NCBI RefSeq assembly: GCF_048128805.1
Contig: NC_136006.1
Location: 7,230,179 to 7,294,178 of the forward strand
Source: Centroberyx gerrardi
Taxonomy: Eukaryota; Chordata; Actinopteri; Beryciformes; Berycidae
Direction of reading: 5' to 3'
DNA: 64,000 nt
The notes beneath the pieces are model-generated. The model worked only from the letters and a program-made list of their open reading frames with translations, was not told the origin of the DNA and made no database searches. Position 1 is the first letter of the stretch; each line of letters opens with the position of its first letter. The position numbers and the translations under genes are program-made. Shown one piece after another: positions 37,945 through 60,256 of this stretch.

Positions 37945-39175
37945 GATTTAACTGAACAAATGTAAAGGCCAATGAGCCTGTAAGATCCTCAGCCAGGGCA
38001 ATAGGTTGTTTCAGATCTAGACTGAAATAAATGGACCCCTATATATTTGATTGGCTTCTAGAGTTGCATTTATCCTAAAAGTGTGTCTCTTTTGTGTTTT
38101 GATTTGCCATTTTATTATACAGTAAGTCAAATAATTAGGCTATCTAATGAATTTTATAGAGGCTACTGTATCTGGTCAAATAATCTTTTTTTTTCAGGGG
38201 GAAAACGTGAAGTAATGTAAATTATCAAACATATTTTTATTATATTACAGGTTATATACTATAGAAAAAAACAAACAAACACTGAGTTCTTGAGAAATAA
38301 TAATCGTTGCCGTAGTCTGTGATGAAAACATGAAACATGTGCAGCGGATCCATAGCAGAGTGTAGTTGTTTCAGCGGGACTCATTTGAGCGCTGCACCTG
38401 GCATCATGGAGGGCACTGGAAGAAAATTTGTCAAATGGCAGTGAATAACGGTCATTTCTAACCAAACGATACTTCATTCATTCATGAACAAGAAATGAAA
38501 TTGTTGGCACTTATGTAAGTCATAAAATGAACACGGATTTCGAGATTTATGTCGTGGATTTTAATCGTAATATTAATTTTATGGCAATGTTTTGTTAGCT
38601 TGCCAGCTTCACCTTACCCAAGGACCCTAACTGCTAACTGTCCAGCCACAATATCAGCGATAACAACGTTAGCTGATTATTCATATTCTTATTATATTTA
38701 TAAAATGAGGAGATTTCTGTGTAAGAGTAAGCTGGAAGTCGATGTGAAACTTTAAAAATATGGATCTAGCTGTTCTTACTGTCTTTCATGTCTTCTTGTC
38801 AGTTAATTTGATCCAGGTAATTAACAGTTGATAATTTACACGCTACTGTTTGCTGAAATAGCTTGTATTTTCAAAAGTCAAAAGTTTCAAAATTTTTTTA
38901 GATATAAAAAAATCGATTTGTTTTTAATCATAGAGTGGGCATTTGTAAGGTTTTGAGGTTTTTGGAGGTTTTTAGAGGATTTGTTATCTTACTTAGCAGT
39001 TACATTCAGTTCAGCTTAAAAAGAAAGAAACTTGGAAACAACTCCGATGAAAAGCTGCAGAATAGGGTCCATGAGGCAGCTAGCCAGTTAATTTTGCATG
39101 CTGCTGGTAAGCAATTACACTCTCTGACCTTCTTTTATCAGGCGCAGGCAGGTCTGAAGTCTGCAGGGGGAGAAG
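37945..39175. other. Region upstream of gtpbp8
   Basis: AT-rich sequence with no recognised gene. The gtpbp8 promoter and 5' UTR must lie in the last few hundred bases if translation starts at 39176, but no TATA box or CpG-rich core stands out. A purine-rich stretch, acaactccgatgaaaagctg, lies at about 39038. Confidence 0.4.
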
Positions 39176-49963
<10,788 letters not shown>

Positions 49964-50404
49964 CTGGGACCTGGACTTGGTGGAGGTAGTCATGCATCAC
50001 TTTTTGAGATGGGACTCTTTTCAGAAAAACTCAAAAGGACGGCTCTAAAGACTTGACAACTCTTTATGGACATTATATCCGCATCCATGTGAGGATGGGG
50101 TTTTGGGATATCAGTTCCTATATGTGTGTGATGATCTTTTGGGCCATGAAGAAGCGCAGGACCTGGGCCACCTGGATAGATGGTTCAGTGGGATAAGGTT
50201 CATGCCATGTCCTTGCAACATTTTGACTTTGAACTGAATCTGGTGCACAACCCCCAACCCTCCCATACAGGACAAGTCTTAAAATATATCTACAAAAAAA
50301 ACACTCAGACACTTGGTGAGTAGTTAGGTCAAGGTTTTTTATGTGTAATATTGGAAGGAAACCAGGAGAAAATGAAAGCTTGCTGTCTGTGTGTCCCTTT
50401 GCTT

Positions 50405-50519
50405 AATAAATGTCAAATTGATCAAATCATTTGTAATCAGTTTCCCAAATACTATTCATTCTGCAGACTGTAAACAAAGCGTTATTTCTGCACATAAAGG
50501 GTTTTTATTTGCTAATAAA
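50405..50519 (+). terminator. Candidate gtpbp8 poly(A) signals
   Basis: AATAAA occurs at 50405-50410 and again at 50514-50519, about 440 and 550 bp after the gtpbp8 stop codon and before slc10a2 begins. Either could end the transcript. No transcript data are available to choose between them. Confidence 0.5.
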
Positions 50520-51587
50520 ATGTAAAACTCACTCTGTTGTTGGTGTCGGTTGGTTATTCTACAACTTAAATGTTAAACATTTATCTTTCCACAGAAAATC
50601 CACAGAAAAGTAATGGCTGCTCTGGGAAGGAATTAAGGGTAAGAGTCACGGAGAGTTTTGTAACTTTTCTTTTGTTGTTGGGCAGTAGGGATTTATTATG
50701 GAGCCTCCAGTGTATTACATCCTTTTGATTCATTGAGAATTGTTACATAAGAGAGTATACCATAGATTTGTGTGGCTGAACTCTGATCCTGCAGGAGATT
50801 AAAATAGGCATTTTTGTAGAATTACACTTTAATGTTGCATTTTTAGACCTACAACCATTTTCGTTCTCAGCATTTTCTTTTCTAAGCAGTAGATGTGTGC
50901 AAGCAAAATTTCTGTAGTCATTTGTAACTTTTTTTAACTAACTGATAGCGTTTGGCTAACTTTGGTATCTTAAAGTGACAGGGACAGAGTATTTCAGGTG
51001 TAGCACTTTATAATGGGCCCAAATGAAGACATTTTATAATCCTCTTCAATGTGACTGTTCCCACTGGTGGCGTGTATGGTGACGTCCACAGAGGACCTTG
51101 TGCACACAGGGTGTGCCCTCTCCTGAGGAGCAGTAGGCATCTTCCCTCCTTAGCGGCACTACTAGGATGATGATGCTGCATAGCTGAGCCTGGAGGACTC
51201 CAATAAAGTTTTAAGGCCAAAGGGCAATAAAAGATGGACATGGCGCAATCACATTTATTATACTCAAAGTTGAAATGACATTCTTCTTTATATGCAGTTG
51301 CTTTTGGACAATGACCTCATAAAAAACATTAAGTATTGGTTAATTTTTGATTTATTTTTTTACCTGAAGGTTTCCCTCCCAATTTTATTTGGCTATAGCA
51401 GGGTAGACATAAAGAGCAGTGGGAGAGACAGTCGTTCTCACTGTGGCCCTTGTCCTCTTGGTTACAGGAGGAGAAGCTGGAGACGTCGCTTGGAATCTAA
51501 GATTTACCACCCTAAGGATCTTCCCAATCTTCTCCCAAACTGGGAGTAATTCATTCTCTTCCTCGTTTTCCCATTAACTTCTCCACA

Positions 51588-54500
51588 ATGTCCACATTAA
51601 CGGCGACAACTGTGCCTGCTGCCTGCCTCTCCAATGCCACAGTCTGCTCCGGCGCAAACTGCCTCTTCGTCCCCTATGATTCCAACGCTGTGCTGAGCCT
51701 GGTGTTGAGCGTCGTGCTCACCACCATGCTCGCTATGGTCATGTTCGCCATGGGCTGCACCGTGGATGCCAAGAAGCTGTTGGGCCACATCAGGAGGCCC
51801 TGGGGCATCGTCATCGGCTTCCTCTGCCAGTTCGGCATCATGCCTTTCACAGCCTTCGCCCTGTCGCTGGCCTTCAACGTGCTGCCCGTTCAGGCCGTCG
51901 TCATCATCATCATGGGCTGCTGTCCCGGAGGCTCCAACTCCAACATCATCTGCTACTGGCTGGATGGAGACATGGACCTCAGGTAGGAAGCTGACTGGGT
52001 GGCTGTCTTGCTTGCTGATTAGCTGTGACAGTCGGTGCAGGGTTCCTACGCAGGTCTGGAAAGTATGACACTGGAATGGGAGGATGGGAGGATGGGATTT
52101 TGGCAATTTGGAGAAACAAAAAGTCATGAGAAAGTTTGAAAAAATCCTGGCAATTCACCATCATACCCCTAAGATTGTGAATTTTCAGGCTTTTTGTACA
52201 GTTGGTTGATGGGATGACGGGTGAGCAGGCTGATTAGATAACCTGAAAGTGTGGCTAATATGTTGGTTAGTTGACTGACTGACTGACTGACTACCTTCTG
52301 TCCGTCTGACTTACTGACTGACTCACTGGCTGGTTGTCTCGCTAAGTGATTTACTGTCTGACTGATATTTCTGCTTGTCAACAGCCAAGGAACATATGTA
52401 ATTTTTTTTTGCCTAATGTTACATTTCACTTACTATATCTATAAAAACACATGTAGACATGAACCATTGTGATATCTGAGCTTTCACTGATAGACACAGA
52501 TGTCAGTGTTTTCACTAATATATTCTCCAACTTTCTGCACTAGAGATGGGAAAAAAATCACTTATTTAGACATTTGATAATTAGAAGACAGTTTGACAAC
52601 AGACAAATATAGCATAGATATCTTCTGGACAAATGAAATATACTCTATATAATCTTTCAGAAAAATGGTCCTACATTGAATCAGTTGTGATTTGGTCTGC
52701 ACAGTCAAACAGATACACTTGTAGGGACAAAACATACAATATTGTTCCTTATTTCTTAGAGTTCATGGTGTTTTTGATGGACAGCTATTTAATGTCACTA
52801 AATCATTTTTTTTACACGACAGTTACAATGATGATTTTTTTCTCCATTTTCACCTTCCTGCACCCAATCATTGTTGGCATGCACATGTCTCTCATGAGTT
52901 TTTGATGTTGTACAATGCTGCCAATTCACCAGCATAATATGCTCCTAAAATATATCCATGCCGCATAACAGAAGGGAGGGCATGAGCAGCTTTAGACACA
53001 AAGCAGCAATGGCAGTTTTTAATTATTATCACAGATCATCTCCTCCGTTTGTTTCCTTTAGTCAGTTTTAGAGACTGTGTTGTTGTATCGCTCTGTTTCA
53101 CCAACGCTCTCCATGTTCTCCCCTCCTCAGTATCAGCATGACGACCTGCTCCTCCATCCTGGCCCTGGGGATGATGCCTCTCTGTCTGCTCATCTACACC
53201 TCCGTCTGGACCTCCTCCGACACCATCCAGATCCCCTACGACAGTATCGGTCAGTATAGCCCATAGAACTGATTGCAGAAAGTGGACACACACCCAAAAA
53301 TCCTTTTATTATTATTGGCCCATAGAACTGACAACATCTGGAAGAATCTAAAACACTGTGAATAGTGTTTCAAGAACTGCATTAAAATGTGTCCGGGTAA
53401 TAAACAGTGCCATCCTCTTAATCCTCACTTCACTTTTATAGGCATTTACATAATGTGCAGTGTTTTATATTCATCATATTTGCTTGTTCGCTAAACCGGC
53501 TTTCAATTCATGTCTAACATTTTTATAGTTATATTCTTTTATAGGGGCTTTCACTCTTATTGTTTTATTGTATTGTATAAGCACTTTGTAGTTCTTTTTT
53601 CAGAAGTACTATACTTACAAGGTTTTTATTATCATATAAAATAGATAAATGGGTAAAATAGAGACCGCAAGCTCAACTCAGTGTGCATGCTGACCAGAAA
53701 GACAGCTGCAGACAGTATGAATCCATCACGTTGTGCAGGTATATCATCAACTGGATGTTGTAGAAATGCACTTTGCACTTTGTTGTGCATTTGCATTCCA
53801 CTACCAACAAAGACAATGACTTTTACAGATTGCTTTAATGCCTAACAATAAATGACCTGTTTCTCTGGACCCTTAGGTATCACTATGGTGGCCATCCTCG
53901 TCCCAGTCGCTCTGGGAATGTGCGTCAAACACAAGTGGCCCCTGGTGGCCAAAAAGATCCTCAGGGTAGGAATACTCTGCACACCGTTTTACACACACAC
54001 ACACACACAAACCTTTCACAAAGAAGTCTCATGTAATAGACTCTGGTTTTAACGTTCAAGTTTTACATGGCTTTATCCAATGAAAAAGCCTGGACTGGGT
54101 TTCACAATGTGTTTATGTGTACACCACCAGTCAGAAGTTTGGACACACCTGATTGGATGTACTGTGTTTTTCATTCTCTTAAAGCCATTTTGATCTAAAG
54201 GCTTCTGCTTAAATGCTTGAAATGTGTTTCTTAGACAAATATAAATAGTGAAGTTGATCCTATGTATGAATTTCTTTCCAAAGCCTTTGCCTTTCCATCA
54301 AGGCAAAGGGTGGCTACTTTAAAGAATCTAACATATAAAGATAGTTTTGGTATGTTTAACACTTTTTTGGTCACTGCATAATTCAATTTCTGCCATTTCA
54401 TAGTTCTGATGTCTTTACTATTATTCTAAAATGTGGAAAGTAGTAAAAATAAAGAAAAATGTGGCGTGTCCAAACTTTTGACTGGTGGTGTATGTTCATA

Positions 54501-56713
54501 ATGTCCTTCCTTGCGGGCAGGTGGGCTCCATCGTAGGCTTCCTTCTCATCATCATCATAGCGGTGGTGGGGGGGGTTCTGTACCAGTCGTCCTGGAACAT
54601 CGCTCCCGCCCTCTGGATCATCGGAACCATCTACCCCTTCATCGGCTTCAGCCTGGGCTTCCTCATGGCCCGCTTCGTGGGTCAACCTTGGTACAGGTAG
54701 GATGACAGTATTATAAGTGCTAATGTTAGTTGCGGTATGTGTACACTACCAGTGTAGACAATTTTAGACTATTTATATTTGTCTAAAAAAACAAATTTCA
54801 AGCATTTAAGCATTATAGCCTTTAGATCAAAACGGCTTTAAGATAATGACATTCAATCAGGTGTGTCCAAACTTGACTGGTAGTGTATTTGCTTATTGTA
54901 CCTGTGTTGGGATGCTTTATAGTGATATTGATTTCTGAAATCTCAGCACAAGTAAAGGAAATGTCCCAAAAAATATCTAAAAACAAAATCCACTGGACTT
55001 TTCACGTTTCACCACTCATCCGAGAGGCTTCATCAGTTCATCAGTGTCGCTTGAGTAGTGAAACATCTTCAACTCTTCATTTTGAGTCCAGTGGATTATG
55101 TTTATATATGGGTTTTTTTGGACATCTTACTACCTGGATGACTGAAATGAATTTACACAAACAAGTAAAGGAAATGTGTCGAGTAGAGACTTCTTGATGC
55201 TGTCAGACTATCTGGCTCCATCTAGTGGAATACAATCACTTGTAGTCAGGCTTAAACTTCTATTGAGATAGTCACATCAGAAGCAGATGACTAAGCTTCA
55301 GATTTAGTGGATCATTTAACTTCTTAGTTCGGTTAGTGTCAGAAGGTAGAAGTGTGTGTCAAGCTTCAAGCCTCAAACGTAGCGTCTAGTTTCTCAGAAT
55401 GAAAAATCTAAGACAAAACTTGACACAGAATCGCCCAAGCTGGCATATTGGTGGTATTCTTGCTATACTGGTATTTTCATCTGGTCTTGGTATATTGGTG
55501 TTCTTCTGAGGTACCAAGAATACCTGTGTGCTTGGGTAACTAGTTTTTCCAGTTTAAGCACAGATGGGATTACAGCCTTACATCAAGGTTATGTTTGTTT
55601 CTGTCTGACAAGAGAGATACCTACCAGTGATATGATAACAAGATCAAAGACTCACCATTTTCCTTTTTTAAAAACATCTACACTTACACCAGGCCTATTG
55701 CTATTGGCATGCATGGTGCACTGAAATAGAAAATAAATACAATCATATTTATCTGTAAGCATGTGCATGTCTTCATCGCCGCGTTTTAATTTGTTTAATG
55801 CTGCCCAAAAAAAAGGCGTGGCATCGATGTAGTCAGTTGTAGAACAGCTGTAACTCTAAGCAGATGCACTAATAAAGCTACAAACTGGTGAAACTACGTT
55901 AAGCACTTGTTTCTCTTGGACTGTTGCGTTCAGGTGTCGCACCATCGCGCTGGAGACGGGTTTCCAGAACGCCCAGCTGTGCAGCACCATCGTCCAGCTG
56001 TCCTTCACCCCCGCTGAGCTGGACGTCATGTTCTCGTTCCCCCTCATCTACAGCATCTTCCAGCTGGTGATGTGCCTCATATCAGTGGGAGGTGAGAGTT
56101 TCACAGCGATGGCGGCCAGCGATGGGAATTTCCACGGTTTTCCTTGCCAAGTAGCCTGAAGGCATCAGGTTACGATGAATGAAACCCTGCCTCACCCAGC
56201 TGCTAAAAGATTTCATCAATAGGAGTTTCAGTGGAGAGTTTTAGTGTCCCATGATGGTCTAAATGCTGTTTCAGAGGCTTTCCCACCCTGAAAAGAATAA
56301 AAATCTCAGGGAAACGCTAAATATTTCTATTTTTTTGTTTGTTTTTTTGGCGAGAAATATTTAAAGATTTTGAATAACGGTACAAAATATTGGCTTTATA
56401 TCGGCAGTTTCAAATCCCAAAATATTGGCAACTAACAAAAAAAAAAAAATCATTTCAGTGTGACTTTAAAAGTCATGTGGAGTTGAGTCATGACAGTTAA
56501 TGACGCCATGCTTCCTCCCCTACAGGATACCAGCTGTATAAAAAGTTTCGTGGTCCGAGATCATCTGAGGCGGACAGCGAGTATCCGTCGGTGGAGGCCG
56601 GTGACGCCGAACCGCCTAAAGAGAAGTTCTACGCCCTGGACAACGTCGGCTTCGAGTGCGATGAGAACGGCAACACCGAAGAGAAGGGGAAGAACAAGAA
56701 CACCCAGCTGTGA
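51588..56713 (+). CDS. slc10a2: Apical/ileal sodium-bile acid cotransporter, SLC10A2 (ASBT), 6 coding exons
   Basis: Exons 51588-51982, 53131-53249, 53877-53965, 54521-54696, 55934-56091 and 56526-56713 join to 1125 nt, 374 aa plus TGA, with GT-AG introns and matching phases. SLC10 hallmarks: N-glycosylation sequon N16-A-T followed by VCSGANC, CCPGG at 111-115, GDMDLS at 127-132 then MTTCS, and the [18 protein letters not shown] block from E267, which in this family holds sodium- and substrate-contacting residues. Hydrophobic segments lie at about 34-56, 72-96, 99-115, 133-155, 173-190, 203-222, 228-250, 264-283 and 292-315. The family imports conjugated bile acids with Na+ across the apical membrane of enterocytes. 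Residues such as [15 protein letters not shown] and LPWYR-like QPWYR favour SLC10A2 over SLC10A1 or SLC10A6. The hydrophilic, charged C-tail of about 60 residues makes it somewhat longer than the human protein. The ATG at 51588 has A at -3. Confidence 0.93.
54118..54492 (-). mobile_element. Tc1-like MITE copy 3 (slc10a2 intron 3)
   Basis: A full-length copy in the opposite orientation, from TGTACACCACCAGTCAGAAG to ACTTTTGACTGGTGGTGTA, so both terminal repeats and TA flanks are present. It ends 28 bp before exon 4 of slc10a2. Confidence 0.87.
54739..54887 (+). mobile_element. Tc1-like MITE copy 4, internally deleted (slc10a2 intron 4)
   Basis: It starts GTACACTACCAGT and ends ACTTGACTGGTAGTGTA, retaining both tips and about 125 bp of the end region (tttagatcaaaacggcttta), with most of the core lost. 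It starts about 42 bp after slc10a2 exon 4 and is inverted relative to copy 3. Confidence 0.82.
56215..56445 (-). repeat. Dispersed repeat, copy 3 (slc10a2 intron 5)
   Basis: In reverse orientation it matches the middle of the 29.4-kb repeat (gtcccatgatggtctaaatg; tttcagaggctttcccaccc). It is partial, and ends about 80 bp before the last coding exon. Confidence 0.6.
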
Positions 56714-57690
56714 GTCGCCTGGCCCGCAAACCACAGACTGGACTGTCAGCAGCGGGAACACACAGCGAAACCACCGGCGGGCCACCACACTGATGACGGC
56801 AACCCAAGTCAAAACTCACACACACAGCGCCCCCTGCAGTCCGGAGGTGTGCGCTACAGGTCCTGCGACTACTCCGCTTGGGAGAAGTTTCAGTGACGTC
56901 GCTCCTTCTGTAAAACAAAATGGGAACTAGGAACCTATCTCAAGTTGTGTGCTGAGTTCTGTGCTCTTTCGGTACTTTGTTTCAAACCTCATACACTCAT
57001 AAATGAACAGACATAAAGATGCAGAGGAGGAGGAGGAGAAGGCCCGCAGTTTGTGGCAGGAGAAGCTGAGATTTTGTGAAATGCTCAGTGTTTCTGAACG
57101 CAACTGATTCTCTGCTTTGCAACAGATAAGCTCATGCTTATGGAAGTCAAAAACCAGGAAATACTCCTGCATATTTATGATCCATATTCATACTTTAACT
57201 GATTTATTAGTCTGTTGTATTGGACACAAGCGACAAACAGCTTTTGTATATTTTAGTTAATTTATAGCCATTTTTCATATTAATTTATATATGCCTCCAC
57301 AAGACTGGAATATGTCAAAGTCATTGCCTGCCTATTAATTTACTTTCAGTCCATTAAAGGTTCACGTTTTCTTGAGCTTCAACTTTATTTATTTATATAA
57401 CCCTTTATCACGAGCATGACTTAAAGAACTTTGCAGAGAATGAACTAGATCTAACTGATCAATAATGAAACGCAGAATGATGTAAGACATTTTCTTGACT
57501 TTTCATGGATGTAACATTGTACTTTACTTTCCTGTTCATCTGCATGTTTTAGAAATATTCCTGCTGAAACTTTGTATTTCTGTTTGAATAACTTACACTA
57601 TTGTAGCTTTTGTTGTAATGATTGATATTTTGATATGTATATGAGTACCAGTAGCCAGCTCAATAAACGTATTAACATTTTTAAACCATG
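56714..57690 (+). other. slc10a2 3' untranslated region
   Basis: The region runs from the stop codon to just past the AATAAA at 57662-57667. It is AT-rich and has no coding potential. The segment near 57370-57460 (tttatttatttatataaccc...) resembles the tail of a common fish interspersed repeat. The right-hand limit is estimated from the poly(A) signal. Confidence 0.6.
57662..57667 (+). terminator. slc10a2 poly(A) signal
   Basis: A canonical AATAAA lies 949 bp after the stop codon, on the same strand and in AT-rich sequence. It is the first canonical hexamer I see downstream of the stop. Confidence 0.65.
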
Positions 57691-57787
57691 CCTTTATGTT
57701 GTATTTACTTGATATTAGAAATGACAAAAGATAGGCCTTAAACTACTATACATACAGAGTGTTATAGAACAGTCATGCCATTGATAA

Positions 57788-57788
<1 letters not shown>

Positions 57789-57847
<59 letters not shown>

Positions 57848-57951
57848 CTAGCACATACACACACACACACACACACTCTGTACCTTCATGCTTTGGCAAC
57901 ATTGTAAACTTTCATGCCAATAAAGCAAATTGAATTGAATTGAATTGAATT

Positions 57952-57993
<42 letters not shown>
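57789..57993. repeat. Two (GATA)n arrays
   Basis: GATA units at 57789-57847 and 57951-57993, separated by a (CA)n run and by aattgaattgaattgaattg, a common fish retroposon tail (aataaagcaaattgaattga). The array lies just past the slc10a2 poly(A) signal. Confidence 0.93.
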
Positions 57994-57995
<2 letters not shown>

Positions 57996-58718
57996 CAGTA
58001 GATAGGTAGATAGATAATGTAGGTATGTGGGTATAATGACGCACAGACTGGAATATTTGAATTACTCAAATGATTTAGTTATGCCTTTCTGGAAAAACTG
58101 GCAATCATCAATTTTTTATTTTTTATTTTTTTTTTGTCCATCTAGGATATATTGTGGTAAAATGTTAACGTTTACAGACCACTTAGGCTTAGTACAAGGT
58201 CACCCCATCATAAAATAATCACATGCTTTATTCTTACAGCCGTTGAAAGTCCAGATCATGCCAGATAAAGCACGTCAATTCCTTTACATGGAGGAAGTGC
58301 TGTCATGTGATGATGAGGAATGAGTTCAGCTGCTGGTGATATTATAGGAGCCAGCTGAGTGGAGAGCACAGTTGAACATACACACCCTTCCTTCCTGCTG
58401 CATGCCGCACACTTGGCTCCTCCTCTTGATCTGATGTGTACTCTAGTGCTGCCTTCACTTGCTGTTGGAAATTACGGAAGTCTCAGTAAATACGACTCAG
58501 AAAGGGGGAATTTTTTTTTTTTTTTGGCACAAGAATACATTAAGTATACATGAAGTATCCAGGTAGCTTGGAAAAAAACAAACCAGACCATAAATATATA
58601 TAATTATGTTATTTACATCTATGGTAAAGACAGACAATATCAGCAAAGTTTCCCGCATACCGGTATGTGCATATAATTATACACTTTGTAAAGAATATAA
58701 ATGTTTACACTGTTTCAC

Positions 58719-58906
58719 CATTATTTTATTTACAAGAAGTTAACACAATTAGAGAATGTAGAAGAATGCATATTTTTGTCATGGAATTCTGGACAAAATC
58801 ATATCTAACAATAAAAATATTCTCAGATTTGGGCCCGAGAGACAAAATCTCATCAAATGTGGACTAAATTAGTGGTCGTTGATATGAAAAAGGTTGAGAA
58901 TCACTG
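58719..58906 (-). mobile_element. Decayed copy of the hAT-like element at 3634-3934
   Basis: Read in reverse, it shares the inner sequence (tctggacaaaatcatatcta, then aaaatctcatcaaatg) and the terminal AGGTTGAGAATCACTG with the element at 3634-3934. Part of the interior and the other end are missing. Confidence 0.75.
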
Positions 58907-59189
58907 CAATAGTGAATGGTCAGTCAGCAAAGTGCAGTGTAATCTATGAGGTGCCGTACAGGACATAATCCAAACTTTGGCTTGCACATACAACTACTTT
59001 ACCTCTCACATGCATGTACTGTGAGATCCTCTCATTTAACCTACTGAAATACTCACACACACTTTACTGAAAACCTCTCACATTCCCTACTAAACTACTC
59101 TCATATATGCTATTGAAATTGAAAATGTTCACACACACAATAGTAAGACCTTTCACATTCACCACTGAAATATTCTCATAAACTACTGA

Positions 59190-59525
59190 AATTTAACCTT
59201 TTACATACACCACTGAAAACCACCTCACACATATACTACTGAAATGTAACCTCTTATATATACTACTGAAATGTAACCTCTTACATATACTACTGAAATG
59301 TAACCTCTTATATATACTACTGAAATTTAACCTCTACACCACTGAAAACCACCTCACACATATACTACTGAAATTTAACCTCTTATATATACTACTGAAA
59401 TGTAACCTCTTACATATACTACTGAAATGTAACCTCTTATATATACTACTGAAATTTAACCTCTACACCACTGAAAACCACCTCACACATATACTACTGA
59501 AATGTAACCTCTTACATAAACTACT
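59190..59525. repeat. Left-arm minisatellite with higher-order repeats
   Basis: Units of the type ATATACTACTGAAATGTAAC followed by CTCTTAC are repeated about 12 times. A larger period of 129 bp is visible: the marker CACCTCACAC recurs at 59221, 59350 and 59479. The right arm lacks this higher-order pattern. Confidence 0.85.
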
Positions 59526-59599
59526 GAAATTGAATTACATTGTTTTATTTCAACAAATCTATTCTTCTGAAATGCCAATGAAAAACCGCTGCACAATAG

Positions 59600-60000
59600 T
59601 ATATGTAAGAGGTTAAATGTTAGTAGTGAATGTAAGAGGTAAAATTTCAGTAGTGAATGTAAGAGGTTAAATTTCAGTAGTGTATGTAAGAGGTAAAATT
59701 TCAGTAGTATATGTAAGAGGTAAAATTTTAGTAGTGAATGTAAGAGGTTAAATTTCAGTAGTGTATGTAAGAGGTAAAATTTCAGTAGTGTAAGAGGTAA
59801 AATTTCAGTAGTATATGTAAGAGGTTAAATTTCAGTAGTGAATGTAAGAGGTTAAATTTCAGTTGTGTATGTAAGTGGTAAAATTTCAGTAGTATATGTA
59901 AGAGGTTACATTTCAGTAGTATATATAAGAGGTTAAATTTCAGTAGTGTATGTAAGAGGTAAAATTTCAGTAGTATATGCGAGAGGTTTATTTTCAGTGG
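59600..60000. repeat. Right-arm minisatellite of the fold-back element
   Basis: About 14 tandem copies of a ~27-bp unit (GTAAGAGGTTAAATTTCAGT then AGTGTAT), the reverse complement of the left-arm unit with small differences. The reverse strand reads as a leucine-rich pseudo-protein only because the unit length is a multiple of three. Confidence 0.88.
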
Positions 60001-60256
60001 TGTATGTGTGAGCATTTCAATAGTGTGTATGATCATTTTTACATAGTATGTATGAGCATATAATATTTCAGTCGTGTTTATGAGAATATTTCAATGGTGA
60101 ATGTGAAAGGTCTTACTATTGTGTGTGTGTGAACATTTTCAATTTCAATAGCATATATGAGTTTGAGTTGGTTTAGTAGGGAATGTGAGAGGTAAAGTAG
60201 TTGTATGTGCAAGCCAAAATTTGGATTATGTCCTATAGGGCACCTCATAGTAATCT

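Larger units (their letters stand above)
58946..60249. mobile_element. 1.3-kb palindromic fold-back element with minisatellite arms
   Basis: The outer ~65 bp at the left (ATGAGGTGCCGTACAGGACA...) matches the complement of the right end (...TGTCCTATAGGGCACCTCAT) with few mismatches. The complementarity continues inward through acacacaatagtaagacctt and through two arrays of a ~27-bp unit in opposite orientation. The unpaired centre is about 59520-59600. Flanks GTAATCT at 58939-58945 and 60250-60256 are identical, and adding the neighbouring base gives an 8-bp duplication with one mismatch. No transposase frame is present. Confidence 0.85.

Noticed and set aside
51597..52127. Minus-strand frame of 176 residues opposite slc10a2 exon 1
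   Set aside because: It is the antisense shadow of a strongly coding exon and is His/Asp rich for that reason.
59190..60000. Regularly spaced repeats that might suggest a CRISPR array
   Set aside because: Units are directly tandem with no unique spacers, arms are inverted copies, there are no cas genes, and the genome is eukaryotic.
59782..60036. Leucine-rich repeat-like protein on the minus strand
   Set aside because: The apparent repeats come from a ~27-bp minisatellite whose unit is divisible by three. It is a by-product of the fold-back element.
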